From Nageia nagi (Eukaryota > Pinophyta), in NCBI GenBank assembly GCA_050084985.1, contig JBITNC010000001.1, positions 31,806,001 through 31,870,000 on the forward strand: a stretch of 64,000 bases of DNA, read 5' to 3'. Every line of letters starts with the position of its first letter. Position 1 is the stretch's first letter. The notes beneath the pieces are model-generated. The model saw nothing but the letters and a program-made list of their open reading frames with translations, searched no databases and was not told the origin of the DNA. The position numbers and the translations under genes were made by a program. Shown here in pieces: positions 12,465 through 24,659 of this stretch.

Positions 12465-13751
12465 TTTGGTATTAGAGTAGATGATTCTATGGTTTCACTG
12501 CTCAAAACTAGTCATCATTAAATTTTCATTACCAATTTTTTGTCTCATGGTTTTAGATTCTAAAATTTATTGGGTTTTTATAATACATACCAAAAAAAAT
12601 TTAGTTCAAACTTTAGATCCTAATTCACTATATTTTGCAAGTTAAACTTGGGGGAAGTTAGGGTTTATGACTAGTCTCAAAAGCAGGTCTAAAATAGGTG
12701 TTCTAGCTAAAAAGTGTATATCTTAAGTTTTACAAATTCAAAATATGTTAAACCTATTGTATTGGTTAGGGTATAGACTAAAGTTTATCTGGTACAATTT
12801 TCAAGGTCTAGGAATAAACAGGTGACATGTGGCAATTCGTACAAATTCGCTCTTCTGAAAAATCCAAAAATCAGCACATTTTGGTAAAGTTGCATCCATT
12901 TCCTCTTGGAATATCATAATTTGAAAAAACCTATGGAACTGAAAATAATACATCTAAGGCTACTAAAGGTAGAAATTTCAAACTCTAAAAGGTCGAAATT
13001 TTAGATTTACATTAGTTGAAAAGTTAAACAATAGAATAGTCTCCAAATCACGGTTTAAAAAGGTACAATTCTTTAAATTTGCATATATTTTGATTGGAAG
13101 GTCTATTTGGGGTGATTCAAAAGCTATTAGAAAGAGGAGAAAGAGGATATTATTGTAGGTATATACATTTTCTAGCATATTTAAACATAGAAGCTATCAT
13201 TACTTTGCCAGCACTGCATCCCAAGGAATTGTGGTCTCCTACAACGTACTCACAGTATATCACTTAGGCCACTATTGGATTCTCTCACGTACCTTTGAGT
13301 ATATAGAGAGGCCATCATGCTCATTCATGTACATGGTATATATATATGTCCTTTAGGATTCCCTCATGTACCATGATTATATTAGCAAGGGCCCTTTTTG
13401 AATAGTTGTGCATTAGACAACACTATCATAGATTTGAGCTCCTACATGCCTTACCTATATAGGGAGACCCCCTAGAATCCTGAAACCAACCAAGTTAACC
13501 TTTTGAACATCCATTTTTTTCAATATACCAAGAATAGCACTTGGGAAGACTACCCACATGTACCAAAAGTTAGTCGGGTAGTACGGCCAAGGGTACAATC
13601 TATCCTCTTTGGTTGGAGCTCTGAAATATTAGGCCGAGTACTATTGTTGGACCCTACAGTATATTATGGTTTGTGAGAACTGGACACTCCTATGAGGACC
13701 TTTGACTAAACCATTTGGGAAATTCCTACTCCACAGTAATACTCAATCAAA
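12465..13751. other. Chromovirus primer-binding site and untranslated leader
   Basis: Begins with TTTGGTATTAGAGTAG (12465-12480), a decayed copy of the TGGTATCAGAGC initiator-Met primer site. The remaining 1.27 kb has no supported reading frame and leads to the gag start at 13752. Confidence 0.6.
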
Positions 13752-14884
13752 ATGCCATCGAAAAAAATTACTACACCACCTAGACCTCCAGAGGGTTCAT
13801 CCATGACTATAGTAGAAAGTGAAGACATATCCTTCTAAATATCTCAATTGAAAGAATTGGTTAAAGGGTGTGTAAAAAAAGGTTATTTGGAAGAATTAAA
13901 AAGGGATTTGACAAAAGGGATGGTAATATCAATTGATTTAATCAATTTGAGGGAAGAGTTGGTGACTAATATGGATCAAAATATGGAAAAGATTTTTCAA
14001 CTCATACAAAACCCAGAGAGAAAGATTCCTAAAGATGTTGATATGGCCCAGGGTTATCAAAAAAATAATGATATTGTTCAAGGATATAAACCCTTTATTA
14101 ATAAGTCTAATTCAAGAGGATATGCTTCTACTAATGTAAGTAATCAAGCATGGTTCTCAAGGGGAATCCAACTCCCCAAGATTGACATGAGGAAGTTTGA
14201 TGGAAAGGACCCCACCACTTGGATATTTCAAATGGAGCACTTTTTTGATCTACACCAAGTACCAACATCATAAAAATAACTATTGCATCCTTGTATATAG
14301 AGCTTGAGCAGGTTGTATGGTATCAATGTCTTTGTGAACGTAGAAAGGGTTCTATTATATCTTGGTCCATTTTTACAAAGGAACTGATAGCCTACCATGA
14401 GGATGTTAAGAATAATTCCTTCTTTACTCAATTGACAAATCTAAGGCAAAAAGGTTCAATGATGGAGCACATTCAACAATTTCAAAAGTTGAGTCTTAGA
14501 GTGAATGACATACCAAGTGATAGATTGTTGGATCTCTTTATGGGAACCTTAAAGGATAACATTCAACATGAAGTGCATATATTTGAACCAACATCCTTAG
14601 AGATGGCTTTTAGGATGGCAAGGAAGGTTGAAAGTAAAAATATGGCAATGGCTACTAAAAGGTTCCCCTCGAACACCTATAAAAAAAATAATGTTCCTTC
14701 TTCTCACTTACCTAAACCTACAAGGTTGACACCTCAACAAATGGATGAAATACAAGCAAAGGGTCTATGCTTCAATTGTGATAGCAAGTATAGTAAAGGA
14801 CATAAGTGTGGGGAGAAGAAATTATTCTACATAGAATGTAAAGAGGAAGAAGAAGAAGAATAAAAAGAAAAATCATCCACACCT
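13752..14884 (+). pseudogene. Chromovirus gag, decayed
   Basis: The start ATG at 13752 gives MPSKKITTPPRPPEGSS and is in frame with the long stretch from 13848; a TAA near 13836 interrupts it. The retrotransposon-gag core runs from IQLPKIDMRKFDGKDPTTW (about 14165) through LTNLRQKGSMMEHIQQFQKL (about 14440), with a broken part and frame change at 14270-14350. The nucleocapsid zinc knuckle is CFNCDSKYSKGHKC at about 14770, of the type seen in chromoviruses. An acidic run (KEEEEEE, stop) follows. The polyprotein continued through ELEDI into the protease at 20938, but the LINE now splits it. Gag packages the element RNA into particles. Confidence 0.85.
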
Positions 14885-14902
14885 AAAGAATTAGAAGATA
14901 TT
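14885..14902 (+). repeat. LINE target-site duplication, left copy
   Basis: AAAGAATTAGAAGATATT, identical to 20920-20937 on the other side of the LINE. An 18-bp duplication is typical of target-primed reverse transcription. Confidence 0.9.
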
Positions 14903-14980
14903 GAGAGTTGGAGGGGAAAGCAGGAGGAAGAGGAAGGTGCTTGTGTAAGAATCGTGGCTGCAGAGTTCGTGGACAGAGTC

Positions 14981-16476
14981 ATGGCTTCAGGTCTGGGGGG
15001 TCTTTCTGATCCCCCGAACTCATCTGATCACCCCACTCTCAACAAGACCCAAGTAGCTAGTAATGAAGGTGGGGCTACAGTCAGTCAATGTCCAAAACCC
15101 TCTTTTAGGGATGTGCTTCGAAATAAGAATCCTTCCACCCAGCGCTCCTCTAGTTCTAAACCATTCTATAACCGCATCTGCCAAGCCCCTCACAACCCCA
15201 ATAGGAATGAAAATGGCTGCTTAAAGGTGGTAGATGGTACACTGTGGGTGGAAATTAGGAGCCCATGAGTTAGTAGTGGCCTTCAAATGCTGGTGAAACA
15301 AGGTCTCATCTATCATTTTCTCGGTGCTTGTATTCCTCCCAATGTCATTGAAGCCTAGGTTGACAGAACTTGGAACATTAAGGGTAGTGTTACAGTGAGC
15401 CACTACTCTCACGGTTATTTCTTAGTCACATTTGCCATAGAGGAGGATAGAGATTCTATTTTTCAAGGTGGTCCCTAGTTCCATGGATGAGCTGGATTGT
15501 TTATGAAGCCATGGCACCCAGGATTCAAACCTTGTGAAGAAACCCCTTCTATTGCCCCTATCTGGGTGAGGTTTCCCAACTTCCCTCTAGAGTTTTGGTA
15601 TGAAGAAGTATTTGCTCAAATTAGAGACACCATTGGGGAATATCTCTTAACCTTGGATCACACCTTGGAATGTAAGTCCACTTCTTACGCCTGTGTTTGT
15701 ATCCAACTCAATCTCTAATCCCCATTGCTAGCCCAGGTTTCTGTTGTCTTCCCAGATGAAGATTTAGTGCTGGATTAGATAGTAGATTATGAAAACATTC
15801 TATTCAAATGTAGAGTTTGTGCAGCCTATGGACACCTCACTGGTAGTTGCCCCCATGCCACACTGTCACAGCCCACTCTGGCAACAACAACAGAAGGCTT
15901 CCAGCAACCCAAACATCGATCAACCCAAGGTAAGGGCCCTGTTCAAACACCTAACTTAGCTTCCTCTCAGTGCACATATACACATCTCTCTCACCCTCAA
16001 GTTCCCATCCCCAATTTTAAGATGCTAATCCTTTTAGCTACCTTCAAAATGCAGAGAATCTTGAGCTCTTGAACCCACCAGTCATTCCTGAGGAGCCCCC
16101 TAGTCTTAATCTTGATAATCTTATACATCCCAGTTCCCCAATCACCAACCCTTTATTCTCCCCACTTACCATTTCTTCTCTGTCAACTAAACCAAAAACC
16201 AATCCAGTAACCTCCACTCCTCTTCAGGAGATAGACCAAAATATGGAAGATACCCAACAAACTGATCCTAGTTTTGGTAACCATCTCAGTACCAAGATGC
16301 CAATAGGCAACCTTCAATCCAACACACACCTGCTTAACAAATTAGTCCCTCCTCTAAAGCAAACACCCAATAGTCTAAAAGCCCCTAACTCTGGTATCCA
16401 AAAACAGAAAGGGAGAAAGTCAGCTCAAGCTTCTATCCAGCAACTATCTCAAGAGGACATCGAGGAGGGCTCCTAG
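14981..16476 (+). pseudogene. LINE ORF1 (DUF4283 / CCHC RNA-binding protein), decayed
   Basis: ORF1 proteins of plant L1 elements bind the element RNA. I take the in-frame ATG at 14981 (MASGLGGLSDPP) as start; an in-frame GTG lies 27 bp upstream. A DUF4283-like stretch spans about 15280-15640 (WNIKGSVTVSHYSHGYFLVT, then LFMKPWHPGF and APIWVRFPNFPLEFW). The zinc knuckle CRVCAAYGHLTGSC is at 15809-15850. A frameshift near 16015 leads to the proline/asparagine-rich tail (16069-16476). TAG and TAA stops replace Trp and Gln codons, for example at VLD.IVDYEN, where plant L1 proteins usually have Trp. Confidence 0.85.
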
Positions 16477-16505
16477 TCCCAAATTGATACTCTACTAGAA
16501 GCTAA

Positions 16506-19500
16506 ATGGCTTCAATCAGTCCCCCAATAAAGATAATCACATGGAATACACAAGGCCTCCATTCCCTCGACATAATTGGAATGGCCAAACTCCTAGTACA
16601 GAAGGAACGACCTGCCATCCTCTTGACTCAAGAGTCTAAAATAGCTGATAAAGATCTGAGTAGGATCATAAATAAATTTTGGCCCCAAAGCAAAATCCTT
16701 TCTAGTCAAGCTTCTAGGTAATCAAGTGGCATGCTCATTCTATGGAACAACACCCAAGTAGATTGTAAGCCATTACTGATCAACTGTCACTAGATGGTTG
16801 CCATTGTAAGGTGTCTTGCAACAGGTCTACAATTTGGCATAGTCAATGTCTATGGTCCTCAACCTACTACTCAGAAAAGAGATCTTTGGAAACAAATCGA
16901 CTCCTGGCTAGCCTCACACTCTGACACTCCATGGATTTTAGGGGGGGATTTCAATGTTATCAAGAATCTATCTGAAAAATAAGGAGGTTCTATGCAACTG
17001 GACCCTAGCATAGATGATTTCAATTCTTTCATAAATGACCAGCAATTATATGAGCCTCCAAGCACCAATGGTCTCTACACCTGGACCAACAAAAGGAAGG
17101 ATAACAAAGTAATTTTTGAAAAGCTTGATCGCTTTTTAGTCATAATGTCTTGGCTAGAACAAGAACATCTTTTGCAAATAGAAGTCCTTCCTTATGGAGG
17201 CTCAGATCATTGGCTAGTGGCTTTAACCTGGGATACTTTCTCCGATCCAAAGGCTTCTCCTTTTCACTTCCAGAAGATGTGGCTCAATCACCCTTCCTTT
17301 GATGATCTTGTTGAACAATGGTGGTTGGAGGAAAGTCATGTGTATGGTACAGTAATGTTCACCTTTTCCACTAAGTTGCAAAGGCTCAAAAATAAATTGA
17401 AACTGTGGAACAAATCCTCCTTTGGAGATGTAACAATGACTATTGCAAATCTGGAAGAGGAACTTCAACTCACCTAGCTCTGATTGATACATCAACAGGA
17501 CTCCCAGGTAGTAGATCAGGAGTGCCTACTACTCCAACATCTTCAATAAGCCTACCTTAATGAGGAAATTTTTTGGAAATAGAAATCTAGGATCCAATGG
17601 CTTAAGGAAGGAGACAAAAACACATGTTACTTCCACCTCTCCACCATGGCTCATCGTTCTAACAATAGAATATCAACCCTAGTAAATTCAGTAGGTCTTA
17701 CAATCTCCAATCCTGATGAATTGGATAACCACATTGTGTCTTACTTTCATTCCCATCTTAATGAAACTAGTGAACACAGACATGAAGCCCAAGAGCAACT
17801 CCTCCCTCTCATTCCCAAGTTGATTTCTGAGGAGCAAAATAGTATTCTTGTGAAGCCTATCAGTGAGGAGGAAGTGAAAGAGGCTCTTTTTCATTTAAAA
17901 CCTTTTGGAGCACCGGGCCCAGATGGTTTCCCTCCTGGGTTTTTCCAACATTTTTGGTTCCTTCTCAAAGAGGAATTGGTGGCAGTAGTGATAGAATCAT
18001 TCAATTCTAGGAAAATGCTTCAGAGACTCAACCATACCTTCTTGGCTCTCCTTCCTAAAACCAAAGATGCCAAGTCTATATCAGCCTTTCGACCAATCTC
18101 ATTATGCAACTCAATTTACAAGTTAATGTCCAAGGTTGCAGCCAATCATCTCAACACAGTTCTTCCCTTTATCATATCAGAGGAACAAAAAGCTTTTGTC
18201 AAAGGATGCCGAATCCTTGATGGAGTTGTCCTCATCCATGAGCTCATTCATTCAGTTAATAGGCACCAAAGTAAAGGACTGCTTCTCAAGTTGGACATGA
18301 CAAAGGCATTTGATTAAGTAAATTGGGACTTCCTATTCCAGATAATGAGGAAGTTCGGCTTTCAAGAGCATTGGCTTAGTGGATTCTCTCATTGATCAAA
18401 GCACCCCACTTTTCTATCCTAATTAATGGAGAATTGAGAGGCTACTTCAGAAGCTCAAGGGGCCTTCGCCAAGGTGACCCCTTGTCACCCTACCTGTTCA
18501 TCATTCTTGCTAAAGTCATTGGGAGAGGAATGAAACATTTACAGTTGGCTAGCAAAATACATGGTCTGCACATATCTGGCAATGCCCCTCCAGTCACTCA
18601 TTCTCAGTTCGTTGATGACACTCTCCTAGCAATCTCCCCCCTGAAACATGAACTCAAGCACCTCCTAAACTTCCTTCAAGTATATAAGCAAGCCTCAGGC
18701 CAAGTAATCAACAGACAAAAATCAAAAATATATGGTCTTAACATCTTAGAACGGTTCCTCTCCCATATCAATGAGTGGTCCGATATGACCAAAGAAAATC
18801 TCCCAAGCACTTATTTAGGTATTCCTTTAGTTCAAGGGGGAAAGTTTGCGCCCTTCTAGGACTCTCTCATAGACAAAATGCAAAATAAAATGAACACTTG
18901 GAAGGCAAGGTGGTTATCCATAGCAGGACATCTCACTAAAATCAAAGCTATCTTAGGAGCAATCCCTATTTATTAGTTCGCCATTTTCTGGTTTCCCCAA
19001 AAGATCATTGTAAAAATGGAGACTCAAATACATAACTTCCTTTGGCATGGTGTATCAGAGATCTGAAAAATCCATCTGGTTGCTTGGGACACAGTATGTC
19101 ATCCAAAACAAGAGGGAGGATTGGGCATCAGAAGACTTCATCATATGAACCTTGCTCTTCTAGGCAAATTCTCCTGGAGGATTTATACTAATCACTCTTG
19201 CTGCTGGAGCCAAGCAATACGTGACAAATACCTTGACAGCCTTGAACCAGAGAGACTCTTCACTATTGTAGATACACCATGGGGCTCCCCCATTTGGAAT
19301 GGTATACGTAAAGCTCGTCTCTTTGTGTTGAAACACCTACGGTGGAAGATCGGCTCAAGATTAAAGGTAGATTTTTGGGATGATGCTTGGTTACTCACAA
19401 TTCCCTTTGCTTTTGTACCACTCCTTCAAACACTTCAGTATCATCTGCATCAAGAATGGGGTGATAAAGTCATCAATTATTGGTCATGGGCTACCGATTC

Positions 19501-20229
19501 GGGTAGAAGAGTGAAACACTGGAATATCTCACACATAATTCCTCCTCACTTAACATAGGAATATAACATTCTTCTAGCTATGCTCACGAGACACAACCTA
19601 CAAGGCGATGACCTAAGCGACAACCTGATCAGCTCCCTCACTCCATCAGGTAGCTACTCTGTTAGTTCAGCTTATAGTACTCTTGCTCAGGGTCATCCTT
19701 CTAACTTCCCCCTCTAGTCTGGCAACGGATATGGAAATCCAATGCTTGGCCAAAAGCTAAATTTTTCCTTTGGCTTGCTATTCATAATAAGTTTTTATCC
19801 TAGGAACAACTGCTGAAGCGAGGATGGATAGGGTCGAGTCGATGCATACTCTGTGGTGAAGAGGAGGAGACAAGGCACCACCTGCTAGTCACTTGTTCAT
19901 TCTCTAGTCAATTGTGGTAGCTTCTTTCAGCCCACCTAGGCATCCACTGGTCTCCACCTCTGTCTATCGGGTCCTTGATTCAGAATTGGTTTATTAAAAA
20001 CAAATGTAAAGCATATAAAATCCTCTGGTACTTTGCTCCAGCAATGTTGACATGGACACTATGGCTTGAGAGAAATAATCATACTTTCAACAACCAATTT
20101 ACTTCAACAGACAAATTATGGAAGAAACTAGATCAACAACTCACGCTCATATTGGATTCTGCTATCTCAATTCAGTCCCTGCCTACTGCTAACCTATCCG
20201 AGCTCTCTTCATGGCACACTATTTTGTAG
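16506..20229 (+). pseudogene. LINE ORF2 (endonuclease-reverse transcriptase), decayed
   Basis: ORF2 nicks target DNA and reverse-transcribes the LINE RNA there. It starts ATGGCTTCAATC (16506). The AP-endonuclease motifs are all visible: ITWNTQG (about 16540), LTQESK (about 16625), GGDFNVI (about 16941) and GSDHW (about 17200). RT blocks follow: FRPISLCNSIYKLMSK (about 18090), KLDMTKAFD (about 18290), GLRQGDPLSPYLF (about 18460) and the catalytic FVDD (about 18612). The C-terminal part has KHLRWKIGSRLKVDFWDDAW (about 19335) and a zinc-ribbon like CILCGEEEETRHHLLVTC (about 19850). At least eight stops and several frameshifts break it, including a stop right after KAFD. Confidence 0.9.
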
Positions 20230-20919
20230 ATATGGCAATCCTCCCAGCAAATTGATCCACCATGCAGCTACTCAGATGTCGATCTTCAGCAGGCAAAGGT
20301 TGTTCACCTACCTAAACATCAAGCTCCAATAGATAGAGAGGACAGTTCTCCTATGCCTAAACACTCATGGCTCACCTAGATTAGTCAGCATAGTCTAAGC
20401 TCTATTTCTTCGTCCATCTCAGACTTCAAGTTTTTTAGTTTTCCTCTTACTTTCTACATGGAATGCATTGTTATGAGAAGCCAATCTAACTTCAGACAAG
20501 CTCTAGAAATAAACTTCAGATGAGCTCCAGAAAGTGTCTAGCACCAGAAAGCATCTAGCTACAGAAAGTGTCTAGCACCAGAAAGTCTAGCACTAGGAAG
20601 TCTAGCACTAGAAAGTCAAGCTCCATAGATGAGCTCCAGAAATGAGCTCTAGAGATGAGCTCCAGAGATGAGCTCCAAAGATGAGTTTACTACATATGCT
20701 CCAGGGGGGCCCTATCAGTGACCTTAGTATTCATACTGGTAGTCACAGTAATCTTAGAGGTTTGATTTAGTATTTTGTACAGCATGTCTAACTGTGCTCA
20801 CTGTAGCTTCCATAAGCTTGACATGTCTTTCAGATTCCTTTGCTGGATTGGTAGTAATGGCCATTATGTAATTTTGTCAAACTAGTTAATCAATAGAATT
20901 TATTTACTTAACAAAAAAA
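20230..20919 (+). other. LINE 3' untranslated region with degenerate CTCCAGA/TCTAGCA repeats and A-tail
   Basis: No coding sequence. Between about 20495 and 20690 the short phrases GAGCTCCAGA, AAGTGTCTAGCACCAGA and AGATGAGCTCCA recur many times with small changes, a locally amplified minisatellite. The 3' end is AACAAAAAAAA against the right target duplication. Confidence 0.7.
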
Positions 20920-20937
20920 AAAGAATTAGAAGATATT
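20920..20937 (+). repeat. LINE target-site duplication, right copy
   Basis: AAAGAATTAGAAGATATT, a perfect copy of 14885-14902. It restores the chromovirus frame (ELEDI then TIEEMTPTIS). Confidence 0.9.
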
Positions 20938-21650
20938 ACTATTGAAGAAATGACTCCCACCATATCTTGTAATGCATTAGCTAAAATTACTACTCCTCAA
21001 ACTCTCAAGATGGAAGGATATATCAAGAAGAAAAAGGTAATAGTGTTGATTGACTCTGGTAGTACACATAATTTTATTCATTCCAAGATAGCCAAATATT
21101 TTAATTGCTTCATATATCTAGCGCTAGAGTTTCAAGTGATGGTTGCAGATGGAGGAACTATAAATTGCTCAGGGAAGTGCCATAATATCAATCTAACCAT
21201 GGGAGAATATGTACTAAAAAGTCCAATGATTACCATTCCAATGGGTGCTGTTGATATTTTCTTAGGGGTACAATGGTTACAATCATTGGGAATAGTGGCT
21301 TTTAATTTTAAAAAACTTTTCATGAAATTTTATTGGGAAGGAAAAGAGTTTGAATTAAGGGGTATTGAAGTGAAATATTGTAAGATAATCAACTCTAATG
21401 GAATGGAAAAACTTTTGAGGAAGCAAAGAAGAGGTGTAATTGTATAATTATGCTCATTAGATGTCCAAACATCTAAGCTAAGCAATTCTCCAGATCTCCA
21501 AAAAGTCATTGATAAGTATCCCAAGGTATTTGATACTCCCAAAGGTATCCCCCCTAATCAAGATCATGATCATGGTATTAACTTAATTCCAAGAAGTGTT
21601 CCTCCCAACATCAAACCTTACAGATATCCATATGCCCAGAAGAGTGAAAT
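20938..21650 (+). pseudogene. Chromovirus aspartic protease, decayed
   Basis: It would process the Gag-Pol polyprotein. The frame 20950-21447 reads SCNALAKITTPQTLKMEGYI, then VIVLIDSGSTHNFI with an intact D-S-G active site (about 21050), then VDIFLGVQWLQSLG, the usual end of plant gypsy proteases. After a stop at 21448 the linker to RT (KYPKVFDTPKGIPP, about 21510) continues in the same frame until a frameshift near 21650. Confidence 0.88.
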
Positions 21651-22950
21651 TGAATGTATGGTTGCAAAAAATGCTAGAAATAAGTATAATTCGACCAAGC
21701 CAAAGTTCTTTCTCTTCCCTAGTAGTAATGGTGCTTAAGAAGGAAGGAGCATGGTGCATGTGTCTAGATTATAGAGAGCTAAACAAGCTCACTATTAAAG
21801 ATAAATTTTCCATTCCTATCATTGATGAATTGTTGGATGAATTACATGGAGCAAAATACTTCACCAAGCTAGATCTTCACTCGGGATATCATCAAATTAG
21901 AATGAAGATAGAAGACATTCTGAAAATAGCATTTAGAACTCATGAAGGTCATTATGAATTTTTGGTCATGCCCTTTGGCCTTACTAATGCACCTTCCACT
22001 TTTCAAAGTTTGATGAATTCTATTTTCAAACCCTTCCTTAGAAAATTTGTCTTAGTATTCTTTGATGATATACTAATCTACAGCAAGTCTTGGGAAGATC
22101 ATGTTCAACATGTTGACAAGGTGCTCAAACTATTGGAGGCACAACAATTGTATGTAAAACCATCCAAATATTTCTTTGGGGTATAGGAGGTGGAATATTT
22201 GGGTCATATCATGTCTCATGTGGGTGTTAAGCTAGACCCTAACAAAATTAAAGCCATCAAGGAATGGAGACTTACCACAACCTTAAGGCACCTTAGAGGA
22301 TTTTTGGGGTTGATGGGGTATTATCATAAGTTTGTTAAGAATTATGGGTGAATCACTGCACCTCTAACAACATTACTAAAGAAAGATGCATTTTATTGGA
22401 CTCTAGAAGCAACTAAGGCCTTTGAATATCTTAAAGAAGTAATGTGCAAAGCTCCTATATTAGCTACACTAGACTTCACAAAAACTTTTATTATGGAATG
22501 TGATGCCTCAGGAAATGGCATTGGTGCTATTTTAATGCAAAATGGAAGACCCATTGCCTTTGAGAGTCATCCAATAAAGGCAAAGAATTTAAACAAACCT
22601 ATTTATGAGAAGAAAATGATGGCAATATACATGCCTTGAAGAAATGGTGTCCCTATCTAATGGGAAGACACTTCAAGGTCAAAACAGATCATGATAGTCT
22701 TAAATACTTCTTAGAACAAAGACTATCTTCAGAAGAGCAATAAAAATGGGTCAAAAAGATGTTGGGTTATGACTTTGAAATCATTTATAAAAAAAGGGAA
22801 GCAAAATGTTGTGGCCAATGCACTCTCAAGAAAGGATGAGGATGTTGAGGCATTGATATGCATAATTTCAATTCTCCAACCTGAGTGGATAACTGAAGTA
22901 AGGGATGAGTGGAGGAATGATGAGGAGGTGTGGACACTCATTCAAAAGCT
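21651..22950 (+). pseudogene. Chromovirus reverse transcriptase and RNase H, decayed
   Basis: RT signatures in order: [20 protein letters not shown] (about 21755), [14 protein letters not shown] (about 21860), [17 protein letters not shown] (about 21957) and the catalytic FFDDILIYS (about 22058). RNase H follows with IMECDASGNGIGAILMQNG (about 22490), a degraded middle, and NVVANALSRKDE (about 22805). Stops occur at 22184, 22350, 22637 and later; a frameshift interrupts RNase H between 22640 and 22770. These enzymes convert element RNA to DNA in the particle. Confidence 0.9.
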
Positions 22951-22966
22951 ATAGCAAGATCCTAGT

Positions 22967-24312
22967 TTGTCTGATACATTCAGTTGGAAAAATGATTCTC
23001 TATGGTACAAGGATCACTTATATTTATGTAAGAACTCCCAACTCAAACAAAAGGTTCTTTTGGAATTACACACCTCTCCTCTAGGAGGGCACTCAGTAGT
23101 TTTAAAAACTTATCACAAAGTTAAGAAGGAATTTTTTTGGGATGGCCTTAAATCTAATATCCAAAAATTTGTGGCAAAATGTTTGGTTTGCCAATAAAAT
23201 AAAGTTGAGACAATGAAGACCCCAAGTCTTTTACAACCATTACCCATTCCAAGTCAACATTGGGAGGAAGTCTCAATGGATTTTATCATGGGTCTACCCA
23301 AGTCTGAAGGAAAGAGTGTCATCATGGTGGTTGTTGATAGACTTACCAAGTATGCACACTTTTGTGCACTATCCCTCCCTTCAAAGCTAATACAGTTGCT
23401 ATTGCATTCATGGAGATAGTTCAAAAAATTACATGGAAACCCAAAGATTATTGTAAGTGATAGAGATCCCATTTTCATTGGGAATTTTTGGATAGAATTA
23501 TTTTCTTATCTCGGTACTCAATTGGCTTATAGCTCATCTTATCATCCTCAATCTGATGGAAAAATTGAGATAGTGAACAAATGTTTGGAAGGATATCTTC
23601 GTTACTTTGTCTCTAATCAACAAACACAATGGGTCAAGTGGTTATCTTTGGTAGAATGGTGGTATAACACTTCCTTCCATACCGTAGCAAAAATGACCCC
23701 ATTTATGGCACTTTATGGATATCATCCACCATCCATCACATCATATCTAAGAGATAAATCAAAGGTTCAAGCAGTGGAAGACCACATCGAGCATCAATAA
23801 TAAGTTCTCCAACTCTTAAAGGATAACTTGACCTTGGCACAGAATCAAATGAAACAACAAGCAGATCAACATCGTAGTGAAAGAAGTTTTGAAGTGGGCA
23901 ATTGGGTGTTTTTACAGCTACAACCATACAAATAGATGTCCCTCAAGCAATCTAAGAAGGATAACAAACTATCTCCCAAGTACTATGGGCCTTATAAGGT
24001 GTTGCAAAAGATTGGTAGTATGGCATACAAATTGGAGCTTCTGGCTTCTTCACAAGTACACCCAATTTTTCATGTTTCATACTTAAAAAAGGTTTTTGAT
24101 GATAAGATCCCAGTTCAAAATACACTTCCAAAACTCAATGAGGAAGGAAAATTATATTGGAGCTAGAAGTATTCACTGAATCAAGAATCTATAAGCTAAG
24201 AAATTGATCAATTTTAGAGTATCTCATTAAGTGGAAGAACCTACTTGCTAAAGATTCCACATGGGAAGATGAGAATTTTCTATAGAAGCATCCAAAACTA
24301 CTTAAACATTAA
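22967..24312 (+). pseudogene. Chromovirus integrase with C-terminal chromodomain, decayed
   Basis: The zinc-binding HHCC region covers about 23060-23196 (ELHTSPLGGHS to KCLVCQ). The catalytic core keeps its three acidic residues: [11 protein letters not shown] (about 23275), IVSDRDPIF (about 23450) and HPQSDGKIEIVNK (about 23545). The C-terminus shows YYGPYKVLQKIGSMAYKLEL and HPIFHVSYLKK. After a frameshift at about 24166 the chromodomain reads SRIYKLRN, then EYLIKWKNLLAKDSTWEDEN, with two stops, ending at TAA 24310-24312. Chromodomains in this position steer integration to marked chromatin in the family; this copy is dead. Confidence 0.9.
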
Positions 24313-24328
24313 GGACAACATTGTTTTG

Positions 24329-24341
24329 AAGGAGAGGGGCA
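24329..24341 (+). promoter_or_regulatory. Chromovirus polypurine tract
   Basis: GAAGGAGAGGGGCA directly before the right LTR. It is the usual plus-strand DNA primer. Confidence 0.75.
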
Positions 24342-24659
24342 TGTTAGGTCCCTATACTACTCATGTAGCCCATATATTGTTATTATGTGTCCCATAGAAG
24401 CCCATTATGGTTATTGTTATTCCCTTACATTATTATTGTTATGTCGGCTAGTGCCCTTTCATTGTAATGGCACCCCTTGGACTCCTATATATACGAAGGA
24501 GGTATTATCATTTGTATTGTCTATTGTTGTGTAATTGATGTGATGTAAAGGAGGTTTCCCCCTTGAAGTGGCTTATTATTACTCATTTTATCTCTAATTC
24601 AAGGTTTTTAGGTCTTTCTCTTGTGATTTTATGCTATTTTGGAAACTTGGTTCATAAAA
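24342..24659 (+). repeat. Chromovirus 3' LTR
   Basis: 318 bp, colinear with 12147-12464 and differing at 9 positions by my count, mostly transitions and T/G changes. Confidence 0.9.

Larger units (their letters stand above)
14903..20919 (+). mobile_element. Full-length L1-type LINE inserted in the chromovirus
   Basis: About 6.0 kb between two identical 18-bp repeats, ending in an A-tract (20912-20919). The order is 5' UTR, ORF1 (DUF4283 plus CCHC knuckle), ORF2 (AP-type endonuclease, RT, C-terminal zinc ribbon), 3' UTR. It sits exactly at the gag-protease junction of the chromovirus, in the same orientation. All parts are present, so it arrived complete and was disabled later by stops and frameshifts. 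Confidence 0.92.
12147..24659 (+). mobile_element. Chromovirus (Ty3/gypsy, Reina-like size) containing a LINE
   Basis: Two 318-bp LTRs (12147-12464 and 24342-24659) differ at 9 positions by my count, about 97% identity. The element has an initiator-Met-type primer-binding site after the left LTR, gag, protease, RT, RNase H, integrase and a chromodomain at the pol end, and a polypurine tract before the right LTR. Flanking pentamers are ATTTT (12142-12146) and ATTTC (24660-24664), a target duplication with one mismatch. Without the LINE it is about 6.5 kb. Short LTRs and the chromodomain suit a Reina-type chromovirus, but the lineage needs an RT tree. Confidence 0.9.

Noticed and set aside
13752-24312. 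Stop-codon reassignment or programmed read-through explaining the many in-frame stops
   Set aside because: All three stop codons occur at several different family residues, together with frameshifts, in four unrelated elements; decay explains it better.
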